A stretch of 64,000 bases of DNA, taken from Poriferisodalis sp022821985 (GTDB lineage: Bacteria; Actinomycetota; Acidimicrobiia; Acidimicrobiales; Poriferisodalaceae). The notes below the pieces were generated by a model. That model was not told the DNA's origin and did not search any database. It saw only the letters and a list, made by a program, of their open reading frames with translations. The translations under genes were made by a program, and so were the position numbers. The stretch is from positions 3,615,502 to 3,679,501 of the forward strand of contig NZ_OZ244781.1 of assembly GCF_965219595.1 (NCBI RefSeq), in the 5' to 3' direction. This document shows, piece after piece, positions 47,001 through 62,000 of this stretch. Position 1 is the stretch's first letter. Every line of letters starts with the position of its first letter.

Positions 47001-50000
47001 CGAAATCTGTGCCCAGCGTGCCGCCCGCGAACAACAGCGGCACCGTCACCGTCTCGCCCGCCAGCACCGCGGTGTCGAGCCCGACCTCGACCTGTGCCGT
47101 GTCGGTCGTGTGGTCGGCGTCGTGGGCCAGCGCCCGCGTCGCCTCCACCGTGACGCTCAACAAGCTCAGCGTCCCGATCGGGCCCACCGCCGCAGACACG
47201 GCCGTCCCGGGATTGCCGCCGCCGTCGACATAGCCCACCCGCAGCCGCACGTGACGGCCCGCGTCCGACACAGCCGGCGTGTACGACGCCGACGTGGCGC
47301 CCGCACCCGTCCCCGCCGCCCAGTTGCCGTCAGGGCTGCCGCCGTCATCAGCGGACGTCTGCCACACGAACGTGTACGCCGACCCCGCGGCGGGGTCGCC
47401 GTCAGGATCGCCCGACACCTCGCCGAACCGCAGCGGCGAACGGCCCGCCACCCCGACGCCGATCACGCTCGCCGTGTCCGCGTCGCCCTCGTCCACGTCG
47501 GTCACCGACACCGACACCGCCTGGCGCACACCCGTCGGGCTGCCGTCCGCGCCGACCGAGGTCGCCACCACCACCAGCACCACGGTCGGGGCGGTCTCGC
47601 GGTCCAGGCCGCTGCCGTCGCCGGTGTAAGAAATCTGGCCCGACGACGCGTCGATCACGAACCCCTCCGCCGTCGGCGCCGCCAGCGAATACACGACCGG
47701 GTCGCCGTCCGCGTCAGAAGCCGTCACCGGCGACCCCACCGTGATCGCAGACGACGAGTTCTCCGCGATCTCGAGATCGCCCGGCACTGCGCCGAACACC
47801 GCATCCGCCAACACCTCGGGCGCCTCGGGCGCCTTGGACACGCTGTCGGACACGGTCACACCCACCGAAACGGACCCATGACCCGCAGCCGTGAACAGCA
47901 CCACCGCCTGCTCGTCGTCAGTGTCCGCATCGTCGGCCGCGGTCGCCGTGAACGCCTCGGGCGCATCCCAGCCGGTGCTGTCGAACTCCAGCGACGCAGG
48001 CGACACCGACACCGCCGAGGGATCCGAGGACACCGCCGACACAGCCACCGAACCCGACGGCTCGGCGCTCAACCGCACCGACAGCTCCCCCGAGCCGTCG
48101 TCGGCGTCGCCCTCCACCAGCGCCGCGTCCCACGGCCACACCAGCACCGCCGGCGACGCTGCGTCGTCATCGACCACCTGCACCGACGCGTGCGCCGACT
48201 CGACGCCGCCCACCGGCCCCGCCCGCAGCGCCAGATGCGCATCAGCAGCCAGACCGATCCGCGCCCGCTCATGAACCCCGTCCGCGTCGTCGCCCGCCGC
48301 GACCCTCAGATCCGCCGCGCCCACCTGCCCGCCCTCGAACCCGGCGAACACCACCACCGGCGACAGCGACCCACCATCGCGCACCGACGCCCCCGCAGGC
48401 CCACCCGGCCGCAACGACACCACAACATCGCCCGCCCCCACACCAGCACCCGACACCGACAGCGGCACCTCCAACACCTCGCCCGCCGCCACCGCACGGC
48501 CCAGCCACACCCCCAACGGCGCCGACGACGACGAAACCCCCTCAGCCGCGAACCCCCCACCCGACACGACCACGTTCGTCGGCTCCACGTCAGGCACCGC
48601 CACCGACCCCGACACCACCACCGCCGACGCCGCCGCACCCGACGCCGCACCAGACAAAGTCACCACCTCAGACGGGCCGTCAACGCCGTCGTCAGCAGCA
48701 GGCACCAGCCTGAACCACGCCCGCCCCGACCCCGAACCCGCCGCGATCACCACATCGAACCCGGTGACCGTCTCGCCGCCGACACGCGCCTCATAGCCCA
48801 CCGCGCCCGCCACGCCCGAACCCGCCAGCGACACCGCCACCGTCACATCAGACTCGAACCGCGACGCGCCCGACAGCGACGCCGACACCCCCACATCCAC
48901 CGCCGCCGTACCCTCCGGCACCGCCCCCGGATCAGCCGACAGCACAATCTCGGGCATCTCGTCGTCGTCAAGAATCACCACCGTCACCGACGACCGCTCA
49001 CCCACCACATAGCCGTCGCCGGGCAGCAGTGTCAGCACGACCGTCTCGGGGCCTTCCACCCACACGTCGCCCAACGGACGCACCGCCAGCTCCGCCCGAC
49101 CCGACAGACGCGGATCCATAGGCACCGCCACCGCATCCGCCAGCCCCAGATAATCCGAACCCGCCGTCGCCGTGCCGCCCACCGACAGCCCCACCGACAA
49201 CGGCGCCGCGCCCTGCGCGCCCCGCACCGAAGACACCACACCCACCACCCGACGCAAACCCGCAGCCTCCCCCACGAACACCCGCCGCGGCCCATCACCC
49301 ACGAACACCGCACCCGAATCGTCGAAGCTCACCACCGGCAGATCGTCGGCGTCGATGTCCACGTCGAACGAGTTGGCCGTCGGGTGCGGGTCGGCGCCGC
49401 CGCCGACGTTCGTGGCCCGCGCGGCGAGGTCGAACCCGTTCGTGCCGGTGCCGTCGGGGCCCAGCGCCACGGTCACCGTCTCCTTGGTCTCCGTCGCCAA
49501 GTCCGACAGCGCTGTGAGCAGCAGCGTCGCGGTCTGCACCACGTCGGTGTCGTGTCCGGTGAAGGTCACCGTCGGCGTCAACGTGCCCGGCGGGGAGACG
49601 CCCACCCCGCGGTTGAGCGACCCGCCCGACTTCTTCTCAACCCTCACATCGGACGCGGTCACATCCGACCCTGACAGCACCAGCGGCACCTCCACCGTCT
49701 CGCCCGCAAACAGCCGCCGGCCCAGAGCCACCGTGAACTCCGCGTTCTCCTCCGCCCCCGAACCGTTCTCCGCGATCAAGCCCGAGTCCACACGAGCCAA
49801 GCTCACCACCGTCGCGTCACCATCAGTGATCTTCACCGTCGCCTCGGTCGGCGACCCGAGCGTGTAGCTCGAATCAGAGGGGTCATCCAGCTCGAGGGTG
49901 AACGTCTCGTCGGGCTCGTCGTCTGTGTCGCGGACGACCTCCACGTCGAAGGTGTGCGACGTGGCGCCGGCGGGGAACTCGAACGTCGGCTCGGCCGGCA

Positions 50001-53000
50001 AGGTGTAGTCGCCGACGGTGGCGGTGCCCGGCGCGGCCGAGTAGCTCACCGTCAGCGCCGCGGACGGCGCCGCGGACGAGGTGACCGTCACCTCGGCTTT
50101 GCCGTCGCTCTCGCTGCCGCTGTAGGAGCCTTTCGAGAAGCTCAGCTCGGGCGTGGTGGAGGTGACAGCGGTCTCCGAGATCGTGATCGCTGCCTGGCGG
50201 GCGCCGCCCGCGGCGATCGCGCCGACGTTGGTGGAGCGATCGGCGTGGTTCAACAGCACGTCCGAGGCAGGTATCTGAACCGTGACCGTGTCGTCGGCGC
50301 GGTCGCGGTCGGCGTTGGCCGAGGTGAATGTGATCGTCGCGGTCTGCGCCCCGGCGCCGGAGAAGGTCACCACCAGCGCGGCCTGCGCGGGGCTGATCCG
50401 TCCCCGGAGCGGATCAGCGCCCAACGTCACCCCGGTGCCCGCCGCCGCCCACCTCAGCGCCCGACGCGACGCCAGCAGCCGAGGGGGCCCCGACAGGATC
50501 GCCCCCGTCGGCGACGACAGACTGACCGGTACCTGAACGATCTCGCCCGCCGTCAGCGCCCGCTCCAGCTTGACGGTCACCGTCGTGGACGGCGCCGATT
50601 TGTCGTTCTCCGACACCGTGCCGCCGCCTTCCAGGCTCACCTCGAAGTGAGCGTCGTCCACCAAGCGCAGAGCCACCCGAACCACCAAATCGCCAAGATT
50701 GGTGCGCGCATCGGACCAAAGGTTGTACACACTGATCTGCCTGATCAGATCCTCCGGATCGTCCCTGATGCCGTTGCCAGCAGTGACGGAATGCACCGTC
50801 ACGATCTGGGGCACCCACCAATCCGACGGCGTGAACGTCAGGCTGCGGGTGCCCGACGGTTCGCCGCCCGCTACGGACAACGCCACATCTGCCTCCGACT
50901 CATCTGCCTCAAAGAGATTTGCGACTTGAACACCGACCACTGCCTGCTGGACCGTCGGGGGGGTCGCCAGCCGCACCGTGAAAGTGTCGGTTGTGCCCGA
51001 GGACGCGCCCGAGTCCTCAGCGACCGCTGTCCCGTCGCCCGACTCCACGACCACTATCCCCGGCTCGACCACCGTCAGCCCGAAGCTCGACTGTCCCTCC
51101 GCCGCCTCCAGGCCACCGCCGAGGTTCGTGCCGTCGGACACCGCTTGGCCGAGCTGCAGCGACACCGACACCGAGTCGCTGTCCGCGGGTTCCACGAGGG
51201 TGCCGGCGACGGCGGTCAGCTCCAGCACCGCGGTCTCCGCTCCAGCCCCGGCGAGCGTCACCGTGGCATGCAGATTGCCCGCAACGCCCGCCTTGGCTGT
51301 CACAGCGCCCACCGTCACGCCCGTGTTCGCCTCGCCCGGCTTCGCGACCAGCGCGAAGTCGGACGCGAACACGCCGTCGCCGCCCGACAGGCCCACCCGC
51401 ACCACTGCGGTCTCGCCCGCCGCCAGCGCCCGGCCCAGCGTCACAGTCAGCTCGGCTTTGCCGCCCTCGGGGATCGAGCCCGAACCCGCACGGACCATGC
51501 GCACCGTGGTTGCGTCATCATCAGAGATGATCAGCTTGGCCGTGCCGTTCGTGCCGACGCTGTAGCCGTCGCCGTCAACGATCGTGACGATCACCGTCTC
51601 GGGCGGCTCGTCGTCGCTGTCGTCGAACACCGCCACCGGAATGTCCACCGCGGTCTTGCCAGCGGGCACCGTCACGCTGCCCGACAGCTCCGAGTAATCC
51701 ACGCGCGGCACGTCGGCAGCGGCGCCCGGCTTCGCAGTGCCGCCCACCGTGTAGCTGACCGTCAGATCCGCCGCCGGCGCAGGCGACACCGACAGCCGCA
51801 GCACCGCCGAGCGGACCGCCGCCGCCTCCCCCGCGGAGTACGCGGCCTGCGCGAACTGCACCTGCGGCGTCTCCGCGGCGGGCTGGTCGTCGTCGAGCAC
51901 CCGCACCGTGACCGACGGCACGCTGAGACTGCCGTAGCCGCGCTCGCCTGCCGACGCCGACACCGTGAACCTGACCCCCACCGTGCGCGCCCCGCCGGAG
52001 TTGGGTGCGTTGTCGTCGACCGCGGTCACGGTCACGGTCTGGGCCGCCCACCAGTTCTGCGGTGTGAACGTCAGCGACACAGACGCGCCGCCGCCGACTT
52101 GCAGCCTCGTCGTGTTGTTGGTGGTGACGGTGACGGTGACGTCCGCTGCGGGCTGAGAGGTCAGCGACACCGACAGCTCATCGTCGCCGTCCGGCTCGGA
52201 CACCTCCGTGTAGCCGCCCGACTCCGACACCTTCACGCCCGCGGTGTCGTCGTCGACGATCAGCACGTCGAATGCGGTGTCGTCGGAAACCACCACCGCT
52301 TGCGCGATATAGGTGCGCAGACCAGCGGCGGCCAGGTCGCCCAGCTTGACTGTCACGGTCTCGTCGCCCTCGTCGACGCGGTCATGGGCCGCGGTCAGCG
52401 TCCACGCCGCGGTCTGCGCGCCCTGCCCGGACAGGCGCAGCGTCGGCGTCAGCCCGCCGGTGCCGGCCACGCCCAGCGTCACGCCGGTGTTGGCCTGCCC
52501 CGCTGTGAGCGCCGTGCTCACGTCAGCGGCGGTGACGCCGGCGCCGGAGATCGCCAGCGGCACGTCCACCACCTCGCCCGCCGCCAGAGCACGGCCCAGC
52601 GTCACGGTGAACACAGCCGAACGGTCCGCCGCCGTGGGATCCTCAGCAACACTGCCGCTGTCAGAACGCGCCAAGGTCACCTGCACCAGGCTCGCCTCCA
52701 CCGGGTCGGGCGGCGCCTGCGCCTGCACGAACACCACACCGTCGCCGGACAGCGCCGCCGACAGCTTCGTGCCCGCCAGCGACGTGCCCGCCGCAGTCGG
52801 CGTGCCCGCAGCAACGGTGAGCTTCACGCCGACGTCGGCCGCCGCGGCCGGCGCCACCGCCACCGTTGCGGCGCCCGCTGCGGGGCCGGTGAACACCACC
52901 GACGAGCCCGACACCGACACCCCCGCAGGGCTGCCCGACAGCGCCAGCGTGAAATCGGCGCCCAGCGTGCCGCCGGCAAACACCAACGGCACCGTCACCG

Positions 53001-56000
53001 TCTCGCCCGCCAGCACCGTGCCGTCGAGGCCCACCTCGATCAGCGCCGTGTCGGCGGCGTGGTCCGCGTCGGCGGCCAGCGCCCGCGTCGCCTCCACGGT
53101 GATGCTCAGCAGGCTCAGCGTGCCGATCGGGCCGACCGCCGCAGAGGTGGCCGTCCCAAAAGTGCCGCCCCCGTCGACATATCCCACACGCAGCCTCACG
53201 TAGCGGCCCGCGTCGCCGGCCGCGGGCGTGTACGACGCCGACGCGCTGCCCGCACCGGCGCCGGCCGCCCAGCCGCTGCTGCCGTCCGCGGAGGTCTCCC
53301 ACGCGAATGTGTACGCGGCGCCCGCGGCCGGGTCGCCGTCGGGATCGCCCGACACCGACACGAACCGCACCGGCGAACGGCCCGCCTCCCCCGCACCGGC
53401 CAGCGTCACCGTGTCCGCGACACCCTCCTCCACGTTGGACACCACCACCGTGACCAACTGGCGCACACCGGTCGCCGTGCCGTCCGCGCCCACAGACGTC
53501 GCCACCACTGTGAGCACGACGCTCGGCTGGGCCTCACGGTCCAGACCAGTGCCCACATAGGAGATCTGGCCCGACGCGGCGTCGATCACGAACCCCGGCG
53601 GCACCGGCGATCCCAGCGAGTACGACACCGCGTCGCCGTTCACGTCAGAAGCAGTCACCGGCGACCCCACCAGCACGGCAGCGGAGGACCCGTCGGATTT
53701 CTCCGCGACCACCAGGTTGGCCGGCAGCGGGCCGAACACCGCGTCGGCCGGCGCCGGCGCCGACACGCCGTCCACCACGTCCACGGCCACAGTCTCCGCG
53801 TCGTGGCCCGCCGCGGCGAAGGACACCAGCACCGCCTCATCGTCAGTGTCGGCGTCGTCGACGGCGCTCACCGTCGCGGTGGCGGGCTCGTCCCAGCCGG
53901 TGCTGCCGAACACCAACGACACAGGCGACACCCGCACCGCCGACGCATCGAACGACACCGCCGACACCGTCACCGTGCCCGACGGCTCAGCGCTCAGTCG
54001 CACCGCGAACTCCGCCGACCCCCCCTCGGCGTCGCCTTCGGCCAGTTCCGCCTCCCAGGGCAGCGCCAGCACTGCCGGGCGCGCCGCGTCGGCGTCGACG
54101 ATCTGCACCAGCGCCTCAGCCGAGGTCGTCCCGCTGACCGGCCCGATCGCCAGACCGGCGGCGTGCGCGTCGGCGGCCAGCCCGATCCGCACCCGCTCAT
54201 GCACCCCGTCCGCGTCGCTGCCCGCAGCCACCGCAAGAACCGCCAAGCCCACCTGCTCGCCCTCGGCGCCGGTGAACACCACCACCGGCGACAGCGAAGA
54301 GCCACCACGCACCGACACCGTCGGAGGCGGCGCCGAAGGCTCCACCGGGACGCCCACCACCGGCCCCACCGGGACGCTGTCACCCGCCGACACGCTGTCG
54401 CCCGCCGACACCCCCGAACCGCCATCGGCATGCACCGAGAGCACCACATCGCCCGCCGCCGCCCCGGTGATCGACAGCGGCACCTCCACGGTCTCGCCCG
54501 GCGCCACCACCCGGCCCAGCCACACCCCCAGCGGCGCCGACGACGACGAGTCGTCCTCGGTCACGAACCCGCCGCCCGAGACGACCACGTTCGTGATGTC
54601 GTCGTCGGTCAGCGTCACGGCGGCGGACGTCACCGTCGCAGCCGACGCCACGCCAGACGCCGAACCCGACAGGGTCACCACCTCGTCAGGCCCGTCCGCC
54701 TGATCGTCCGCCGGCGCCAGCACGAACGACTCCGCTCCCGACGAGCGGCCCGCCCGGACCGTCACATCGAGCGCAGTGATCTTCTCGCCGTCGGTGTTGC
54801 GAGCCTCATAGCCCACCGCCCCCGCGGCGCCCGAGCCGGCCAGCGACACGGTCACGGTCACGTCGGACTGGAAACGCGACTCGCCCGACAGCGACGCCGT
54901 CACCGTCACGTCGGCCTCCCCGCCGCCCTCGGGCACCACCGCCGGGTCAGCCGACAGAACGATGCCGGGCAGCGGATCGTCATCGGAGATCGTCACCGTC
55001 AACGACTCCTGATCGCCGAGCCGGTACCCGTTGCCGTCGAGCAGCGTCAGCACCACCGTCTCGGCGCCTTCGAAGAGGGCGTCGTGCCTCATGAACAGCA
55101 CGATGTCGGCACGCGACGCGCCCTGGGGCACCCGCAGCGTGCCTCGCTGCGTCTCCGCATCGACCCCTGGCGCCTGGTAGTCGGCCCCGACCGTCGCGGT
55201 GCCGGCCACCGAATAGTTCAGCGACAAGCCGCCCTTGGGCGCCGGTCGCGACAGTGCCACGCCGAGCCGCGTCGGCGGGCGCCTCACGGCGGAGGCGCCC
55301 AGTTCGGGCGCGGTGACTCCCGCCTTCTGCTCGAAGCCCGCCAGCGGGCTCGTGTGGTCTGCCACCTCGAACAGCGGCGAGAGGGCGTAGAAGAAACGCG
55401 GGACGGTGTTCGCCCCCTCGACGCCGCGGTCGTATTGCTCCTGAGACGGGTCGGGCCGCTGCCTCAGCTCGGAGAGGTACAGGGGGCTGACGGTCAGCGC
55501 CGGGCTGTTCGTCGCAGGGCGCAGCGCCGCCTGCCGGGGGTTGGCGGCGCCCAGTTCGTGGTTTTCGTCGGCTGTTCCGTCGGTGCTGCTGCCGGTCCAC
55601 AGGTGCCGTGAGGAGTCGGCGTCGGTTCCGGGGTCGAAGGCCTGCCCGGTCTGCGTGGTGGCCGCGAGGCTGTCCCAGGTGCCGTCGTGGAAGTCGGCGT
55701 AGTCGTCGGCTGCCTTGGCGCCGCCGCCCACGGCGAGCCAGTAGATCGGCACGCCCGTCCCGGTGGTGATCGTGTTGTCGCGGGCGTCGGCCGCCGGCGT
55801 GGAGGCGATGGCTCGGAACTGGTCGCGGTAGGCCCTGATGGCGGGGTGGCCGTCGCCGGCGCTGTCGCGCGCATGGGCGTTGTAGTCGGCGATGTCGACC
55901 GAGTCGGCGGCGCGGGCTTGCGAGGTCACGAAGATCAGCCTGAACTGATCGCCGGCGTCGAGCCCGGCGGGCAGCAGCGGCCAGTCCTTGGGCACCGGGT

Positions 56001-59000
56001 TGGGCGCCTGCTCGTCGTCGAAGATGGTGAGGGTGTGGGTGCTGGTCGACCCCAGCCGGTACCCGGCGCCGTCGAGCAGCGTCAGCTTCAGTGTCAGCGG
56101 CTGCTCGATGGCGTCGTCGTCGTCGATGATGTCCACGGGTATGTCCACGCTCGGCGTCCCGGCGGCCACATCCAGCGTGCCGCCGAGCCGGGCGTAATCG
56201 ACCCCGGCCACTGCCGTGCCGTCCGCCTGGTAGGCCAAGGTGATGTCGACTGCGGGCGCGGCATCGAGATTGACGGTGATCTTGTGGGCGCCGGCCGACT
56301 CAGGCGCCGCTGAGACCGTCGTGTCGAACGACGCCACGGTCGGCACTGCCGTGAACACCGGCGAGAGGCCGTACAGGTATCGGGTCTGCGTGTTGGGTTG
56401 ACGGACACCGTTCTGAATATCGAGGCGAAGCGGCCTGAGGACACGATGAGAACCGGGCTCCAGCACCCCGAGACGCGGCCTGCTCGTGCCCAGCTCGTGG
56501 TTGTTCTCGCCGGTGCCGTCATCGTTCGTGCCGGTCCAGATGCCGTTGGCGACCGTGCTGTCGCTACTGATGGTGTTGATCGTTCGGCCGAGCTCGTCTG
56601 TGCCCGCGACGCTGTCCCAGGAGCCGTCGTAGAAGTCGGCGTAGTCGTCGGCGACTTTGGCGCCGTTCACGAAATAGATCGGCACGCCCGTGCCGGTGGT
56701 GGAGGTGTTGTCGCGGGCATCGACCGCCGCAGTCGACGCCACCGCGGTGAACGCCGCACTCCAGGGCTGCAGGGCTGCGTGACCGGCCGCGGCGCGGGCC
56801 GCGACGAAGGCGTTGTAGTCGGCGATGTCGGTCGAAGTCGCGGCGGTTCGGGTGGAGCTCACAAAGAGCAGCCGGAACTGCCCGCCCCCGGCCAGGGCCG
56901 ACGGCGCGAGCGGCCAGTCGGCGGGCACCGGCGGGGACTCGTTGTCGACGATGGTGAGGGTGAACGATGCGATCTCGCCGACGCTGTAGGCGCTGCCGCC
57001 GTCGGACAGCGTGAGGATCAGCGTCTCGCTCGTCTCGACGGCGCTGTCGTCGCTGAGCGCGACCTGTATCGACGCTGACGTGTCGGTCGCAGCGACGGTC
57101 GCCGAGCCTGACAGCGCGGTGTAGTCGGCTCCGGCCACCGCCGTGCCCCCCACTCGATAGCTCACGGTGAGGGGCTGGGCCGGCGCGGCGTCGAGGCTGA
57201 GCATGATGTCGTACGTGCCTGCCGCCTCGCCGGTCTGAGCGCCCGCAGCGGCGAAGGAGACCTCAGGGCCGTCGGGCAGGTCGTCGTCGACGATGGTGAC
57301 GGTGACCACGCCGAGATCGCCGCCGTCGGTCTGCTGGTCGGCCTGTGCCGCCGAGAGCCGGGTGTGATCCGAGGTCAAGGCGACGGTGAACGTCTCGTCG
57401 CCCTCTGGCACGCTGTCGTCGTTGATGGCGAAGGTGACGGTGCCGGTGCTGCTGCCCTCGGGGAAGGCGACGCTCGCGGCGCGGCTCTGGTAGTCGATGC
57501 CGTCGCCCATGCCGTCGTCGTCGCCGACAGCGGACACGTCGGTCGGGGTCAGCGTCGCCGCCGGGTGCCGGAGGCCGACATGGTCTCTTTGGACCGTGAT
57601 CGACACCGTGCCGGCATCTTCGGGCACCCGGATCGCAGTCTGCGGAAGGCTCAGCGTGAAGTCGTCGTCGTCTTTGACGATCAGCGCGGTGGTCTTCTTG
57701 GACCCGTCGACGGTGTAGCCGTCCCCGGGGGCGAGGGAGATGTGGAGCAGTTCGTTGTTCTCCGTCACTTCGTCGTCGACGAGCATGACGTCGAAGGTGC
57801 CGCTGGTCTGCCCGGCGGAGAGCACGAACGACTCGGTCTCGGTGTAGTCGCCGCCGCTCGTGGACGTCAAGTCCTGATAGGTCAGGCCGACGGTGATGTC
57901 CGACGTCGGAGCGAACGAGGACTTCACCGTGATCGACACCGTGCCGTCGGCCTCGGACGCTGATATGGAAGACACGGCGAACGACAGCTCGGGCGTGGGC
58001 ACGGTGAACACCGGCGACAGGCCGTAGTAGCTGCCGGCACGCTGCGTGCCGAGCCGAGAAAAGGAACCCGTCGGGCTGGCGGTGGACTGCGCTCCGGGCA
58101 GGGTCGTGGCCCAGACATAGAACTCGTGGCTCAGCGAATTGTTGGCCGGCGAGCAGTCGTCGAACATCCCTGTGTAGACCACCTCCTGGATCGACGACCT
58201 GGTGTCGATCTTGCCGTCCTCGGTGGTGCCTGCCCCCACACGGTTGTCCCAGTCGCCGTCGCAGAAGTCGAAGTAGTTGTCGGCTGCCTTGGCGCCGCCC
58301 AGCCAGTAGACGGGGATGCCCGCATCGTCGGCCGATGCAGACCCGTCCTCCCAGGCGGCGCCGTCCCACAGGCCGGTGTGGACGCGGCCGTCGGTACCGG
58401 TCTTCTGTGCGGGCTGGTAGGTGTTGCCCAGCACGGTGAAGAACCCGGCATAGGACCCGATGGCGGGGTGGCCGCTGCGGACGGCCAGGCCGCGCACGAG
58501 CCTGTCGTACAGGGAGATGTCGGCGTCAGCCGTCGTGGTCTGCTGCTCGGAGGTCACGAACAGCAGCCGGAACTCGTCGCCGCCGCTCAGCCCCGACGGG
58601 ATCAGCCCCCAGCCGGGGGGCGCCACGATGGGGCCGGTGTCGTCGTCGATGAGCGCGAACTCCACCGTGTCGTCGGTGGGCGCCGGGCGCACCCGGAACC
58701 CGGTGGGGTCGCGGTCGCCGAAGGCCACGACCGCGTAGGGCTGGGAGCGGTCGGAGTTGTTCACCGGGGTGAAGCGCAGCGTGGCCCCGCTGGCGCCGGC
58801 GGCGAATGCCACTGCGGGGTTCTGGGCGCTGTGGGGGCCGCTGGTGAGCAGCGTCACCCCGGCCTGGGTGGCGGGGCTCAGGGCCACGGCGTAGTCGGCG
58901 CCGGCGGCGGCGCCGTGCACGGTGAGCGGCACCGTGAGCGTCTCGTCACCGGTCAGCGCCCGCCCGAGGGTGAGCGTGACCGTGCGATAGCCGCTGGAAC

Positions 59001-62000
59001 CCGCTGCGCCCTCCACTGCGTTGCCGTCGGCGTCGCCGTCCGACGCGGCCATCGACACCGACACCTCGGGCGCTTCCACCGTGAAGACCGGCGACATCGC
59101 CAACAACGAGAGGACGTTCGTGTTGCGGACCGCGAGAACGCCCCCCGGAGTGGTCCTGAGCACGCCGATCTCGTCGGTGTACGCGGCCATGGGGTCGCCC
59201 AGCCCGTAGCCCGCCGCCGCGGTGCCGTCCGTGCTGCTGCCGGTCCTGACGACCGAGGTGTTGGCGCGGTCGGCGCCGCTCTCGAAGACGTCGGCTGTGC
59301 TGTCCCAGCTCCCGTCGTAGAAATCGAAATAGTTGTCGGCCGCCTTGTCGCCGCCCACCCAGTACACCGCGATGCCCTCGTCGCCGGCCGCGGCCGACCC
59401 GTCGGCGTACGCGCCCGCGCCGGAGTCCGCCGCCGGGTCCCACATGGCAGTGTTCTCCCGGGCGTCCGCCGCGGCAGTGCTGCCCACCACGCTCACCAGC
59501 CCCGCGAACGGCCGCAGCGCCGCGTGGGCTGAGCGGCCCGTCAGGAACCGCGCCCAGCGGTCGTACACGGCGATATCGCCCGACACAGCAGAACGGCCCT
59601 CAGAAGTCACGAACAGCAGCCGGAACCGGTCATCAGGCCCCAGACCAGCCGGCGTCAGCTCCCAGTCGGACGGCACCACGATGGGCCCGGTCTCATAATC
59701 TCTGATCACGAAACCCGCCGAACCCGACGCGGCCGCCACCCCCTCAGGCACACCCGACGCCACCGGCACGCCCGGCGCGATGCTCACCGCCGGCTGACTG
59801 CGACGCGGATCGTGACCGGCCCCGTACCGCACCACCGCCAACTGCGCCCCCGCGCTGAACTCCACCGCCGGGCTCTGCTCGCTGTACGGCTCATCGGTGA
59901 GCAACGCCACCCCCGACCCACCGGCCCGCAGCCAATACCGCAACGAGTGCGCAGCAACCGGCTTCCCAGTGATCGACACCGCAGGCATCCCCGCCACCCG
60001 CAACGGCACCGTCACCTTCTCCCCGTCCGCCAACACGCGACCCAACACCACCGTCACATCGAACAACCCCGCATCCAACCGATTGTCCAAGAGGTCATCG
60101 ATCGACGTCAGAGTCGCCCCCGACAGCGTCACCGTGACAGCCGCCGGCTCAGCCCCCAGCACCACATCGAACGAACCCGCCGCCGGATCAGGATCAGCGC
60201 CGCCGCCCACATTGGTCGCCAGAGCGCGGCGGTCGAACCCGTCGGCCACGTCGCCGTCGGGCCCCAGCGCCACCGTCACCGTCTCGGCCGCCTCCGAGAT
60301 GCCGTCCGCGACAGCGCGCAGCACCAAAGCCGCCGTGCGCACCGTGCCGCCGTCGCTGCCGACGAACGCGACCGTGGGCGCGAGCGTGCCCCCGCCCGTC
60401 ACCGTCACCCCCAGATTCGCCGCCCCCGGCCCGGACGCCACCTCCAGCTCGCCCGCAGTGACGCCCGCGCCCGACAGCACCAGCGGCACCACCGCCCGCT
60501 CGCCGCCGTACAGACGCCGCCCCAGCACAACCTCGAACCCCGCGCCCGCGCCGCCCTCGGCGATCGCGCCGCTGTCGCTGCGGGCCAGCGACACCACCGT
60601 CGCATCGTCGTCACGGATCAGCGCCGAATCGAACGGCGCCGTCCGCGACACCGTGTACGAACCCGCCACGACACCCGCATCGCCGCACCCATCCGCGCCA
60701 GGCGCCAGCACAGTCACCGTGACCGAGCTGTCAACGACGTCGGCGGCGGCATCAGTCCACGCCACCGGCAGCCGCAGCGAGCCGGCCGGCGGCACCGTCA
60801 CCACATGGACGCCTTCGGACAGCCCCGAGATGCGATCGAAGCCCTGTTCGGCCACCCGCACGCACACCTTCAGCGGCGCGCCCGGTGCGGGCTCGGCCGA
60901 GACCGTGAAGGCGACCGGGCTCTCGTTCTCCTCGTACACCAAGGCGCCGCCGAAGCGAGACAGGCCCGGCCCCGACGGCAGCGACACCGACACCTCCGGC
61001 GGAGCGCCGTCGTCGCCCAGGATCGTGATCTCCACCGCGTGGGGCGACCCGGCGCCGTACCCCGCCGGCATCGGCGCGCCGAGCTGCACCACCACCGTCT
61101 CGTCGTTCTCCGCGGCACCCGAGTTCGTGGGTTCAAAAGACACCGAGCCCGTGGTGTCGCCGTCGGCGATGCTGATCGACGTGTCATACAGTACGTAGTC
61201 GTCGGCCTGTGCGGTGGTGCCGGCCGCGCTCACCTCGACAGGGATCTCCAGCGCGGCGCCGGTGTCGTTGGCCGCGGGCAGCGTGGCGATGATCGGAATC
61301 ACGCCGCCACCCTCGACGGAGTCGGTCGATGAACTCCCGAACACCGTCAGCTTCACCGGCAGCGCATCCGACTCCTTCACCACCACGTCGGCGATGCGGC
61401 CGGGCAGGTAGCCAGGGGTCAGGCCGTCTTCGCCGACGGCGAGCAGCAGCCACTCGGCCAGCCCGTCGCCGCCGTCGGCCTCGTCGCCGTCGGCGTAGAC
61501 CGTCAGAGGTATGGAGCCGGTGGTCTCCCCTGCGGGGATGGTGATGACGCCCGCGGGCGAGCCGCCCAGCGTGTACTCGCGGGCTTCGGGCGACCACAGC
61601 ACCTGCCGCTGCACCACCGGCACGGTGATGCTGCGGCCCGCCGGCGCGGCGGCCACGGTGGCGGTGACGGTCACCGTGGCGCCCTCGGCGACCGCCGATC
61701 CGGAGCTGCCCGCCGGCGTCGGCGCCGCGGCCGGGGCGCCGCCCGAGATCGACAGGTCGACCGGCACGTCCGCCGAGTCGTTGTCGGACAGGACGACGTC
61801 GATGTAATTCGCCGTCAGGCCGTCAGGCTGCGCCGGGGGGCGGGCCGTCACCCGGAACAGCCCGTTGGCGCTCGACTCGCCGTCGGCGGAGACCGGGATG
61901 CGCAGCATGAAGCGCCTCTCGCCTGCGGGGACGGTCAGCGGGTCGGCGGCCGAGGCATGCACCTCAGCGAACCTGTCGGTGGTGAGGGAGGCGAAGCTGA

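Noticed and set aside
35950..54963. Assembly artefact creating the mega-repeats
   Set aside because: Copies differ at many sites, keep frame and have different flanks, so real duplication is more likely; collapse or miscount of near-identical B/C tracts cannot be fully excluded without long reads.
49954..55611. Plus-strand open frame of 1,885 codons opposite the giant gene (others at 29068-31287, 33610-38391, 39940-41424, 41467-44151, 44758-49674)
   Set aside because: All are codon-aligned with the minus-strand gene. They stay open because that gene avoids TTA, CTA and TCA, whose complements are stops. The translations are Arg/His-rich low complexity without domains.
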